Positions 50,534 to 58,772 of a stretch of DNA of 64,000 bases are shown here, piece by piece. Within the stretch, counting starts at the first letter, position 1; each line of letters opens with the position of its first letter. The notes under the pieces are model-generated. The model was not told the DNA's origin. It saw nothing but the letters and a program-made list of their open reading frames with translations, and searched no databases. This DNA comes from Spirochaetota bacterium. Lineage in GTDB: Bacteria > Spirochaetota > Spirochaetia > Treponematales > Treponemataceae. The stretch is taken from contig JAEXRH010000012.1 in the NCBI GenBank assembly GCA_023438065.1, positions 310,001-374,000 of the forward strand, written 5' to 3'. The position numbers and the translations under genes are program-made.

Positions 50534-53500
50534 ATGGCTAAAAGCAAGATGGTGTACTTTTTCGGCGAACGGAAATCCGAGGGCGATGGAAGCATGAAGG
50601 AACTGCTCGGCGGCAAGGGAGCGGGCCTCGCCGAGATGACGAAGATCGGGTTGCCGGTACCGGCCGGTTTCACGATCACGACCGAGGTTTGCGATCAGTA
50701 TTATCGCAACGGCAAACGATATCCCGAAGGACTCCGCGATGAGGTCGCCCAGCATCTTGCAAGACTCGAGAAGGTTACCGGCAAAAAGCTCGGAGATCCG
50801 TCCGACCCGCTTCTCGTATCGGTCCGCTCGGGAGCGCCCGTCTCCATGCCCGGCATGATGGAGACGATCCTTAATCTCGGCCTGACGGACAAGTCGGTCG
50901 AGGGACTCGCGAAAAAGACCGGAAACCGGAGATTCGCCCTGGACGCGTATCGCCGGTTCATCATGATGTACGGCTCTACGGCGATGGGCATCGATCGCGA
51001 ACGGTTCGACCATGCCTTTCAAAAGATAAAGGAAACGATGACGGCAAAGCGCGTCGGCGCAGTCGGGCGGAAGATCGGCGATACCGAGGTAAACGAGGCC
51101 GAGCTCCAGGCGCTCATCGTGGACTTCAAGGAAATCTACCGCAAGGCCATCGGTTCCGCGTTTCCGCAGGATCCCCTCGAGCAGCTTTGGGGCTCGATCG
51201 GCGCGGTGTTCGGCTCGTGGATGGCCGACAAGGCCGTTACCTATCGCCGCGTCGAGAAGCTCGTCGGCGTCAAGGGAACGGCGGTAAACGTCGTCCAGAT
51301 GGTCTTCGGCAACAAGGGCGACACCTCAGGCACCGGCGTCTGCTTTACCCGCGACCCGAATACCGGCGATGACGAGTTCTACGGCGACTATCTCATCAAC
51401 GCGCAGGGCGAGGACGTCGTCGCGGGCATCAGGACGCCGATCAAGCTCTCGGAGTTCGCGAAGAAGGACCCGAAGGCGTACAAGCAGCTGTGCGACGTGA
51501 GGGCGACCCTCGAGCGGCACTATAAGGACATGCAGGACCTCGAGTTCACCGTCGAGGAGGAAAAGCTCTACATGCTCCAGTGCCGCACCGGCAAGCGCTC
51601 TCCCGCCGCCGCCTTCAGGATCGCGGTCGACCTCGTCAAGGAAAAGCTCATCACGAAGGAGCAGGCGATATCCCGCATCAAATCAAGCGACATCGAGGGG
51701 ATATTCTATCCCGCGATCGACAAGACCCAGACCGACGCGCTCAAGAGCGCGTTCATCGTGCAGGGAATCGACGCGGTCCCCGGCGCCGCGTGCGGTCGGG
51801 TGTATTTCTCCGCCGAACGCGCCGAGGAGCGCGCGAAGGCCGGCGACAAGGTTATCCTCGTCCGCAAGGAAACGAGCCCCGAGGACGTCGGCGGCATGCA
51901 CGCGGCGCAGGGAATCCTTACCGCGACCGGCGGAAAGACGAGCCACGCCGCGGTCGTCGCGCGCGGGTGGGGCAAGAGCTGCATCGTCGGCTGCGAGAAG
52001 CTCTCGATCGATTACGACAAGAAGCAGTTTTCCGCGAACGGGATCACGATCAGGGAAGGGGAGTTCGTCACCCTCGACGGCGGCAACGGCAACGTCTATA
52101 AGGGCGAGCTCAAGCTCGTCACCCCGAAGCTGCCCGCGTCCTACGAGACCCTCATGAAGTGGGTCGACGAGACGAGGACCCTGAAGGTACGCACGAACGC
52201 CGACACCCCCTACGACGCGGAGCACGCGCGAAAGCTCGGAGCCGAGGGAATCGGCCTTTGCCGCACCGAGCACATGTTCTTCGATTCCGAGGAACGCATC
52301 CTCGCGATCAGGCAGATGATCATCGCGGAGACCGTCGAGGCGCGCAAGAAGGCGCTCGCGAAGCTCCTTCCGTTCCAGGTCGCCGACTTCGAGGGCATTT
52401 TCACCGCGATGAACGGCATGGGCGTGACGATCAGGCTCATCGACCCGCCGCTCCATGAGTTCGTGCCCCACGACGATGCGGGCCAGAAAGCCCTCGCGAA
52501 GGCCGCGGGCGTAACCTTCGATTTCGTCCGCGAACGCGTCGAGCGTCTCCATGAGGCGAACCCGATGCTCGGGCACCGCGGTTGCAGGCTCACGATAACC
52601 TATCCCGAAATCCTCGAGATGCAGGTTACCGCTATCATGACCGCCGCGTGCAAGGTCGCGAAAAAGGGCGTGAAGGTCTCCCCGGAGATCATGATCCCGC
52701 TCGTCATCGACGCGAAGGAACTCGCGATTCTCGAGGACCTTACCCGGAAGACCGCGGACTCGGTCGTCGCGAAAGAGGGGATCAAGGTGCCCTACATGGT
52801 CGGCACGATGATCGAAACGCCGCGTGCGGCGCTTCTCGCCGACGAGATCGCGCACGTCGCCGAGTTCTTCTCCTTCGGCACGAACGACCTCACCCAGATG
52901 ACGCTCGGCATGAGCCGCGACGACGCGGGAAAATTCCTCCCCGATTACGTCGACGAGAACAAGGCCGCGATCTTCAAGGCCGATCCCTTCCAGAGCCTCG
53001 ACCAGGCGGGCGTCGGCATGCTCATCGCGTCGGGTATCGAGAAGGGACGCTCGGTGCGCGCGAAGCTCAAGGTCGGCATCTGCGGCGAGCACGGAGGCGA
53101 TTCCGCCTCGGTCAAGTTCTGCCATCGCGTCGGCATGGATTATGTTTCGGCCTCTCCCTTCCGCGTGCCGGTCGCGCGGCTCGCCGCCGCCCAAGCGGTC
53201 ATCGAGTCGAAGGCCGCGAGCGCGAAAAAGAGCGCGGCGAAGCCGACAAAACCCGCTGCCAAAAAGGCCTCCCCGGTTTCGAAGGCGTCAAAGCCCAAGG
53301 CTGACGCGATAAAGACCGCGCCTGCGAAAAAAGCGAGCGTGAAGCCTGCTGTTAAAAAGGCCGCGTCGAAGGCGAAAGCCGCGCCTGCGAAAAAGGCGAG
53401 CGTGAAACCCGCTGCCAAAAAGGCCGCGACAAAGGCGAAAGCCGCGCCTGCGAAAAAAGCGGGCGTGAAACCAGTCGCGAAAAAGGGCGCGACAAAGGCA

Positions 53501-53578
53501 AAGGCCGTTCCCGTGAAGAAATCCGCTCCGTCGAAGAAGGGACCGGCAAAAAAGCCCTCTGCGCCGAAGAAAAAGTAA
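50534..53578 (+). CDS. ppdK: Pyruvate, phosphate dikinase with Lys/Ala-rich C-terminal tail
   Basis: The 1014-residue product contains the three PPDK parts: an N-terminal ATP-grasp region (FGERKSEGDGSMKELLGGKGAGLAEM, RSGAPVSMPGMMETILNLG), the central phosphohistidine domain with GGKTSHAAVVARGWGK (H471), and the C-terminal PEP-binding barrel (EGIGLCRTEHMFF, EIMIPLV, FFSFGTNDLTQMTLG, and the catalytic GICGEHGGD Cys). PPDK interconverts pyruvate + ATP + Pi and PEP + AMP + PPi, which saves energy in fermentative metabolism. The known family ends near residue 890. The extra 120 residues are Lys/Ala/Pro-rich with three 21-residue repeats and resemble histone H1-like tails. AAGGAG lies 11 nt before the ATG. 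Confidence 0.95.
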   Translation: MAKSKMVYFFGERKSEGDGSMKELLGGKGAGLAEMTKIGLPVPAGFTITTEVCDQYYRNGKRYPEGLRDEVAQHLARLEKVTGKKLGDPSDPLLVSVRSGAPVSMPGMMETILNLGLTDKSVEGLAKKTGNRRFALDAYRRFIMMYGSTAMGIDRERFDHAFQKIKETMTAKRVGAVGRKIGDTEVNEAELQALIVDFKEIYRKAIGSAFPQDPLEQLWGSIGAVFGSWMADKAVTYRRVEKLVGVKGTAVNVVQMVFGNKGDTSGTGVCFTRDPNTGDDEFYGDYLINAQGEDVVAGIRTPIKLSEFAKKDPKAYKQLCDVRATLERHYKDMQDLEFTVEEEKLYMLQCRTGKRSPAAAFRIAVDLVKEKLITKEQAISRIKSSDIEGIFYPAIDKTQTDALKSAFIVQGIDAVPGAACGRVYFSAERAEERAKAGDKVILVRKETSPEDVGGMHAAQGILTATGGKTSHAAVVARGWGKSCIVGCEKLSIDYDKKQFSANGITIREGEFVTLDGGNGNVYKGELKLVTPKLPASYETLMKWVDETRTLKVRTNADTPYDAEHARKLGAEGIGLCRTEHMFFDSEERILAIRQMIIAETVEARKKALAKLLPFQVADFEGIFTAMNGMGVTIRLIDPPLHEFVPHDDAGQKALAKAAGVTFDFVRERVERLHEANPMLGHRGCRLTITYPEILEMQVTAIMTAACKVAKKGVKVSPEIMIPLVIDAKELAILEDLTRKTADSVVAKEGIKVPYMVGTMIETPRAALLADEIAHVAEFFSFGTNDLTQMTLGMSRDDAGKFLPDYVDENKAAIFKADPFQSLDQAGVGMLIASGIEKGRSVRAKLKVGICGEHGGDSASVKFCHRVGMDYVSASPFRVPVARLAAAQAVIESKAASAKKSAAKPTKPAAKKASPVSKASKPKADAIKTAPAKKASVKPAVKKAASKAKAAPAKKASVKPAAKKAATKAKAAPAKKAGVKPVAKKGATKAKAVPVKKSAPSKKGPAKKPSAPKKK
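53318..53506 (+). repeat. Three tandem 63-bp repeats in the ppdK tail
   Basis: Units at 53318-53380, 53381-53443 and 53444-53506 each encode 21 residues of the pattern APAKKAxVKPxxKKxAxKAKA. The DNA is conserved between units with few changes, which suggests recent duplication and possible length variation between strains. Confidence 0.85.
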
Positions 53579-53593
53579 CGCGTCTCGAGTGAC

Positions 53594-54322
53594 ATGAAAA
53601 AACCGGTACCGCCTGACGAGCTCTTCTCGACGCTTTACGAAGCGTATGGAAAGCAGGGGTGGTGGCCGGTTTTTTCGCGTCGGGGAGAAACTGGCTTTGA
53701 CGATCGGGGCTACCATCCCGATGACGACCTGATACCCGTTTCGGATAGCGATCGTTGGGAGGTCGCCCTTGGCTCGATTCTGACGCAAAACACGGCATGG
53801 CCGAACGTCGAGCGCGCGCTTCTCGCTCTCATTGAACAGGGCCTCGATTCCCCTCAGACGATTCTGACCGCGCCCATGGATATCCTCGCGGGCGCAATCC
53901 GCCCTTCGGGGTATTTCAATCAAAAAGCCAGGCGCGTCAAAGCGTTCGCGTCTTTTTTCCTCGCCCTTGATGGCGCCATACCGACGCGCGATGCCCTCCT
54001 GAGCCTGTCCGGGATCGGGCCGGAAACGGCCGATTCTATGCTTCTCTACGCATGGCACCGAAGAGAGTTTGTGATAGATACCTATACCCTCAGGATTTTG
54101 CGGAGAATGGGGCATTCCGAAAGAGCTTTACATCTGGTTAACCCCTCGAAACGCTATAATGCTGTCAAGTATTTCATAACTTCGCGCATAATAACCGACC
54201 CTTCGGTGAATCGGTACAAGGAATTTCACGCGCTTTTCGTTCGTCATGCGAAGGAACACTGTCGATCGCGCCCGATCTGCGATACCTGTCCACTGGCAAC
54301 CGGATGCGCAAAAATGATATAA
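53594..54322 (+). CDS. HhH-GPD DNA glycosylase, MagIII/Nth-like
   Basis: The 242-residue product has the endonuclease III fold: LGSILTQNTAWPNVERAL, then the helix-hairpin-helix segment LSLSGIGPETADSMLLYA (about 134-151), the catalytic Asp in FVIDTYTLRIL, and a C-terminal Fe-S motif C-x5-C-x2-C-x5-C (HCRSRPICDTCPLATGC). The Lys that makes Nth a lyase (GVGRKTA) is Glu here (GIGPETA). That places it nearer the MagIII 3-methyladenine glycosylases, which are monofunctional. It lies 15 nt after ppdK. Confidence 0.8.
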   Translation: MKKPVPPDELFSTLYEAYGKQGWWPVFSRRGETGFDDRGYHPDDDLIPVSDSDRWEVALGSILTQNTAWPNVERALLALIEQGLDSPQTILTAPMDILAGAIRPSGYFNQKARRVKAFASFFLALDGAIPTRDALLSLSGIGPETADSMLLYAWHRREFVIDTYTLRILRRMGHSERALHLVNPSKRYNAVKYFITSRIITDPSVNRYKEFHALFVRHAKEHCRSRPICDTCPLATGCAKMI

Positions 54323-54323
54323 T
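54315..54323 (+). promoter_or_regulatory. Extended -10 promoter of the ABC substrate-binding gene
   Basis: TGATATAAT overlaps the stop codon of the glycosylase gene. The perfect TATAAT ends 6 nt before ATG 54330, so the start site is expected at or next to the A of the ATG. Confidence 0.6.
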
Positions 54324-54329
54324 CGGTTC

Positions 54330-55292
54330 ATGAGCAACCGTTTTCATCTGGCTACCTTTTTTCTTGTAGCTTTAGCCTCGTTTGCCTACTCAGCCATGCC
54401 ATCAAAACTCACCGTAGGCGTCATTGTCGGCCCTTCAGGAATCGGAATGGCGCGAGTCATGTCCGATCCCCCGAACATCCCCGACGTCTCGATCTCGTTC
54501 GTCAAAGCGGGTTCGATCGATATTCTCTTGTCGAAGCTCCTCAATGGCGATGTCGACATCGGTATCCTTCCTCCCAACGTCGCGGCGAAAATCCATTCCC
54601 AGGCGCCCAATTCCATCGAGGTCGCATCCGTCGTGGGGAACGGCATGCTCTCGATAATCACCCGCGATACGTCGATTTCGCGGCTCGCGGATCTCGCCGG
54701 AAAGACCGTGTACCTGGCGGGACAGGGGTCTACCCCGGAATACGTCCTTAAAACGCTCATCGCCAGAAACGGGATCCGCGAGGGTTCTATCAGGCTTGAG
54801 TACTCCATTCCCTACCAGGAAATAGCCCCATCCCTCGTCGCGGGAAAGATTCAATACGCTCTCGTTCCCGAGCCCTTCGCGACGGTCGCGATACTTTCGG
54901 GTGGGGGAGAAAAGCCCGTGCGGAGAGCTTTTCTCCTTCGCGACGCGTGGAAAGAAGCGGGACTCGGCGAGGACTTCCCCATGACCCTCTGCGTCGTCAG
55001 GAAAACCTATGCCTCCCGGCATCCGGAAACGGTCTCGCGGTTTCTCGCCGCGTACCGCTCGTCGGTTGAATGGACCGTAGCCCATCCCGTCGAGGCTGGT
55101 TATCTCGTCGAGGCGCAAGGCCTCGGTCTCAAGGCGGAAGTCGCCGCGCGCGCGATCCCTTCGTGCAACTTCGTATGGATCGACGCCAGGGACGCGAGAA
55201 AGGGGATAGAGGCGCTCCTGGGCGTCTTTCTCGAGTACGCGCCCGTATCGGTCGGCGGAAACTTGCCTGACGGGAGCTTTTACCGCAAATGA
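54330..55292 (+). CDS. NitT/TauT-type ABC transporter substrate-binding protein
   Basis: The 320-residue product has a Sec signal peptide (FHLATFFLVALASFAYSA) without a lipobox. The mature protein begins KLTVGVIVGPSGIGMARVM, includes GDVDIGILPPNVAAKI, LADLAGKTVYLAGQGSTPEYVLKTLI and LVPEPFATVAIL, and has a C-terminal domain with HPETVSRFLAAYRSSVEW. This is the SsuA/TauA/NMT1-like pattern. Candidate ligands include sulfonates, nitrate or thiamine precursors, and sequence alone does not decide between them. It is the first gene of an operon with permease, ATPase and an ion transporter. Confidence 0.83.
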   Translation: MSNRFHLATFFLVALASFAYSAMPSKLTVGVIVGPSGIGMARVMSDPPNIPDVSISFVKAGSIDILLSKLLNGDVDIGILPPNVAAKIHSQAPNSIEVASVVGNGMLSIITRDTSISRLADLAGKTVYLAGQGSTPEYVLKTLIARNGIREGSIRLEYSIPYQEIAPSLVAGKIQYALVPEPFATVAILSGGGEKPVRRAFLLRDAWKEAGLGEDFPMTLCVVRKTYASRHPETVSRFLAAYRSSVEWTVAHPVEAGYLVEAQGLGLKAEVAARAIPSCNFVWIDARDARKGIEALLGVFLEYAPVSVGGNLPDGSFYRK

Positions 55293-56065
55293 ACAAGCGT
55301 ACCCTCGCGGCGATTCTCGCGTCGAGCGCCGTCCTTTTCGGGGCATGGGAATGCCTCGCGCGCGCGATCGGGTCCCCGCTCATCCTTCCCGCCGCGTCAA
55401 GCGTTCTTCGCGATTCGGCCCGACTCTTTTTCGAGCGAGCCTTCCTCGCCGACGTCGCGTATACTTTCGCGCGCGGCCTTGTCGCCTTCGCAGCTTCCTT
55501 CGCGCTTTCGGCCGCGCTCGGCGCGCTCTCCGGGACGAGGCCGCTTTTTTCCGCCGCGCTCGCCCCGTGGATGTCGGTCATCAAGTCGACGCCCGTCGTC
55601 TCCTTCATTCTCATCGCGATACTGTGGTTCGGCTCGGATATCATGCCGATCTTCGTCGCCGTCCTCATGACCCTTCCCGTGATGACCGAGGCCTTTGCGC
55701 AAGGCGCCCGTTCATGCGATCCCAAGCTTCTCGTGATGGCGCGCGTATACGCCATCCCCCGACGGAAGGCGTTTCTCGCCATACGCGTCCCCTCCGCAAT
55801 GCCGTACGTCCTCGCGGGCGCAGGAGCGTCCCTCGGCCTCACCTGGAAGGTCGTCGTCGCGGGAGAGATCCTCGGTTTCCCGAGGTCAGGCCTCGGAAGC
55901 GCCATGCAAACCGCGAAAGTCCATCTTGAGACCACGCGCGTGTTCTCGCTGACCCTGGTAGCCATCGCGCTGAGCGTGATAACCGAACTGGCATTCCGCG
56001 CGGTCGCGCGCGCCGCCTCGCGCCACGTGATCCCGGAAACGCGAAGGGAAGGCGAGCGCGCATGA
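55289..56065 (+). CDS. NitT/TauT-type ABC transporter permease
   Basis: The 258-residue permease has about six transmembrane helices and the SsuC/TauC-type coupling loop: TEAFAQGARSCDPKLLVMARVYAIPRRKAFLAIRVPSAMPYVLAGAGASLGLTWKVVVAGEILG. Its start overlaps the stop of the binding-protein gene and its stop overlaps the ATPase start, 4 nt each. Confidence 0.88.
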   Translation: MNKRTLAAILASSAVLFGAWECLARAIGSPLILPAASSVLRDSARLFFERAFLADVAYTFARGLVAFAASFALSAALGALSGTRPLFSAALAPWMSVIKSTPVVSFILIAILWFGSDIMPIFVAVLMTLPVMTEAFAQGARSCDPKLLVMARVYAIPRRKAFLAIRVPSAMPYVLAGAGASLGLTWKVVVAGEILGFPRSGLGSAMQTAKVHLETTRVFSLTLVAIALSVITELAFRAVARAASRHVIPETRREGERA

Positions 56066-56703
56066 AATTCAGCGGCATCAACCGTTCCTACGACGGCAAA
56101 TCGATTTTTCGGGATTTCTCGATTGAGTTCGCCGACGGAAGCGTCACGGCGATCATGGGCCGTTCCGGATGCGGTAAAACGACCCTGTTGGGCGAGATCG
56201 CCGCGCGCTCGAATAGTTCGCCGGTGTCTTTTGTCTTTCAGGAACCGAGGCTTATTCCCTGGAAAACGGCCTTGCAAAACATAACGCTCGCGCTCCCGGG
56301 AGACGCAAAAGGGAAAAAGGCGAGGGCGATTCGGTATCTCGAGCGGGTAGGGCTCGGCGACCGGGGAGACTCGTATCCCGAAAGCCTCTCGGGCGGCGAG
56401 CGGCAACGCGTCGCGATCGCCCGCGCGTTCGCGGTCGATTCGCCGCTCCTCCTAATGGACGAACCGTTTCAATCCCAGGACTCCAGAACCAAGTCGGCTC
56501 TTATCGCGCTATTCAACGAGCTGAGGGCCGAGGAACGGCGTACGATCGTCGTCGTCACGCACGACGCGCGCGAGACCATGGCCATCGCCGATCGCGCGAT
56601 CATCCTTTCGGGCCGCCCCGCGTCCATCGCGCTCGATCTCGCCGTTACCGATACGCTCGAAAACACTATCGCGTCTTTTCTCTCGCCAGAGGATCATCAA
56701 TGA
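56062..56703 (+). CDS. NitT/TauT-type ABC transporter ATP-binding protein
   Basis: The 213-residue ATPase is compact (related SsuB/TauB are about 250). It has Walker A MGRSGCGKTTLLG (about 32-44), Q-loop FVFQEPRLIPWKT, signature LSGGERQRVAIARA, Walker B LLLMDEPFQSQD and switch VVTHDARE. The missing length is at the C-terminus. It pairs with the permease through a 4-nt overlap. Confidence 0.9.
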   Translation: MKFSGINRSYDGKSIFRDFSIEFADGSVTAIMGRSGCGKTTLLGEIAARSNSSPVSFVFQEPRLIPWKTALQNITLALPGDAKGKKARAIRYLERVGLGDRGDSYPESLSGGERQRVAIARAFAVDSPLLLMDEPFQSQDSRTKSALIALFNELRAEERRTIVVVTHDARETMAIADRAIILSGRPASIALDLAVTDTLENTIASFLSPEDHQ

Positions 56704-57821
56704 TATCAACACCGCTCCGTACGCTTCGCCGCTTTTTTGCCCGTGAGACCGTTCTTTGCCTCGCCCTTACCGCTGCGGCGATATCGTCGTGTTTCGTCCC
56801 CCCGTCGACTGCCTATCTCGAGTACATAGACTGGAAGGTGCTTACAAGCCTCTTTTGCCTCATGACCGTCGTTCAGGGCCTTCGCGTATCCGGAGCGTTC
56901 GACATCCTCGCGTCGTCCGTATTGCGTTTCGCCGGTAATACGCGAATGATTGCCGCGATCCTCGTCACGACCACATTCATCGCGTCGATGGGGATAACCA
57001 ATGACGTCGCGCTGATTACCTTCGTCCCGTTCGGGCTTCTCCTCATGAAAGACTGCGTTTCATGGAGGGTAAAGGCCCATATCGTCACGCTTCAGACCAT
57101 CGCCGCGAATGTCGGCAGCGCGCTCACCCCCGTGGGGAATCCCCAGAACCTCTATCTCTTTTCCTATTATAGTTTTTCTCCGCGCGATTTCTTTGTCGGC
57201 ATATATCCGGTCGTTATCGCCGGAGGCGCGTTGCTCGCGGTTTCGTTGCTGCGCATCAAGCCCCAAACCCTCATCGCGAAGCATAGCGGGCCTAACTATA
57301 CCCTGAAGCCGCTTTCCTTCGCGACCTTCATCGCGCTTTTCGCGATCTCGGTACTCGCCGTTTTCCGGATTCTCGATTATCGCGCGGTGACCGCGATCGT
57401 GGTCTTGACCGTTCTCATCCTGGACCGCGGCCTCGTGCTTCGGGTCGATTATTCGCTTCTCGTGACCTTCCTCGGTTTTTTCGTCTTCATCGGCAACATT
57501 CAAAGGATTCCCGCCGTTCACGCGCTGCTTACCGGAATAACCGGAATCAACCCGATGCTCGTCGCGGCGCTCGCGAGTCAGGCAATCAGCAACGTACCCG
57601 CGGCCATTCTGCTTTCCCGATTTACCGATGACGCGGTCGGAATCCTGAGAGGGGTAAGCCTTGGCGGTATGGGGACCATAATCGCGTCATTGGCAAGCGT
57701 CATCAGTTTCAAGTTCTTCGCGCACGAGCATAGGGATAAGACCCTGGCCTTTATGGGTGTTTTCACCAAATGGAACCTTATCTTTTTTGCGGTGCTTTTT
57801 TATATCGCAACGTTGGTATAA
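56700..57821 (+). CDS. ArsB/CitM-type ion transporter superfamily protein
   Basis: The 373-residue product has about ten hydrophobic helices and features of the ion transporter superfamily: LFCLMTVVQGLRVSGAFDIL, ASMGITNDVALITFVPFGLLL and the following NVGSALTPVGNPQNLYLFSYY, where the TPVGNPQN segment is a hallmark of the SLC13/ArsB/NhaD group. A second copy (SQAISNVPAAILLSRF) gives the internal repeat. The substrate is unknown; anions such as dicarboxylates, sulfate or arsenite are handled by relatives. Overlap with the ABC ATPase by 4 nt suggests a shared physiological role. Confidence 0.8.
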   Translation: MISTPLRTLRRFFARETVLCLALTAAAISSCFVPPSTAYLEYIDWKVLTSLFCLMTVVQGLRVSGAFDILASSVLRFAGNTRMIAAILVTTTFIASMGITNDVALITFVPFGLLLMKDCVSWRVKAHIVTLQTIAANVGSALTPVGNPQNLYLFSYYSFSPRDFFVGIYPVVIAGGALLAVSLLRIKPQTLIAKHSGPNYTLKPLSFATFIALFAISVLAVFRILDYRAVTAIVVLTVLILDRGLVLRVDYSLLVTFLGFFVFIGNIQRIPAVHALLTGITGINPMLVAALASQAISNVPAAILLSRFTDDAVGILRGVSLGGMGTIIASLASVISFKFFAHEHRDKTLAFMGVFTKWNLIFFAVLFYIATLV

Positions 57822-57910
57822 CAACTTCACTGCGCATAATGTATGTTCTGTCGACTACCGGTAATGGCAAAGGATTTTGTCGTATAATCCATACACCATA
57901 AGTACTTCTC

Positions 57911-57939
57911 TTGACCTTTTACGGGCATTTTGCTATTGT
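57911..57939 (+). promoter_or_regulatory. Promoter of tRNA-Val (TTGACC-N17-TATTGT)
   Basis: TTGACC (57911-57916) and TATTGT (57934-57939), the latter with a TGC extension, are spaced 17 nt. Transcription would start a few nt before the tRNA at 57949. A further TATAAT at 57883-57888 lies upstream without a good -35. Confidence 0.65.
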
Positions 57940-57948
57940 TTCGATGTC

Positions 57949-58021
57949 GGGCGCTTAGCTCAGTTGGTAGAGCGTTTGGTTTACACCCAAAATGTCGGGG
58001 GTTCGAGCCCCTCAGCGCCCA
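57949..58021 (+). tRNA. tRNA-Val (UAC)
   Basis: The 73-nt sequence folds as a standard cloverleaf: acceptor GGGCGCT/AGCGCCC, D-arm GCTC/GAGC, anticodon stem TTTGG/CCAAA with loop TTTACAC (anticodon TAC), and T-arm with TTCGAGC. The discriminator base is A and the CCA end is not encoded, so it must be added after trimming by RNase Z. The gene stands alone between the ion transporter and a convergent lipoprotein gene. Confidence 0.96.
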
Positions 58022-58055
58022 TAGTCCGAATCTTTCCGCGATTCACTGTCTTTGC

Positions 58056-58772
58056 TTATTTCTCTTTCAGCGTTATAAATCCCAACTCGAACAGCTCGCT
58101 ATAGATCGATTTGTACGATCCGTCATATCCATACGCGACCACGTACGCCTGCACGTACGCGAGTTTTTTTCCGACGCCGTCGGTGTCCCAGGACGAGCTA
58201 TAGGTCAAATCGCTGTCGCCCTGATCGATCTCGTCGAGATCGAAAAGTTTGTCGCTCGCGCTGGTTTCGTCGTTCGTCCTTCTCGGCACTCCATAGAGGG
58301 AAGCATCCCCGGAAACCGAGATTTGCGGGCTCTGTTCGTTAAACTGCTCGAGGCGCACGATAACCTCACGGTTCGTGTCGGAACCCGGTATGAGCGGAAT
58401 GTCGTTTGGCCGCACGACGCACGAAAGCCGCTTGTAGAGCTTGGTGTTCAAGAGATAGGTATACGCTGTAGTCGGGTTGTCGTTGTTATAATTGTTGATG
58501 AGGGATTTATCGTTAACCCTCGTCGAATTGTTGTTGTAAATCCGGTAGTAGATCTCGAAACCCTTGAAATAACCCGGGGATTCAGCCTCGTTCCGGTCAT
58601 CGGAGGTCCTGAACGAGAAATAGTTGTATCCGGGGGAACTTGAGGGCTCGAAATCGCGATACGTGACCGGATAAAGATACACGAAGGTCTCTATGCCGCA
58701 CGAGACGAGATAGAGACCGATGAAGGCTGCGAAAAGCGCAATCAAGACGCGCGAACGCGCATGGTTTTTCAC
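58056..58772 (-). CDS. Lipoprotein of unknown function
   Basis: The 238-residue product starts at GTG 58772, overlapping the cyclase stop codon (GTGA). The N-terminus (RVLIALFAAFIGLYLVSCG) is a lipoprotein signal with Cys25. The mature part is rich in Tyr, Asn, Ser and Asp (FEIYYRIYNNNST and similar) and beta-prone, with no recognised motif. Co-expression with the CHASE2 cyclase suggests an envelope partner, perhaps for its periplasmic sensor domain; this is inference only. Confidence 0.72.
   Translation of the reverse strand: MKNHARSRVLIALFAAFIGLYLVSCGIETFVYLYPVTYRDFEPSSSPGYNYFSFRTSDDRNEAESPGYFKGFEIYYRIYNNNSTRVNDKSLINNYNNDNPTTAYTYLLNTKLYKRLSCVVRPNDIPLIPGSDTNREVIVRLEQFNEQSPQISVSGDASLYGVPRRTNDETSASDKLFDLDEIDQGDSDLTYSSSWDTDGVGKKLAYVQAYVVAYGYDGSYKSIYSELFELGFITLKEK

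Noticed and set aside
51683..53194. 503-codon open frame on the minus strand inside ppdK
   Set aside because: The PPDK frame is unambiguous with all motifs. The antisense translation is His/Arg/Asp-rich with no domain.
53318..53506. Tandem 63-bp repeats as a CRISPR-like or mobile repeat
   Set aside because: The units are contiguous, in frame with ppdK and encode the protein tail. There are no spacers.
57877..58104. Short open frame spanning the tRNA-Val region
   Set aside because: It contains the tRNA, and its peptide with GRLAQLVERLVYTQNVGGSS is the usual false translation of a tRNA.
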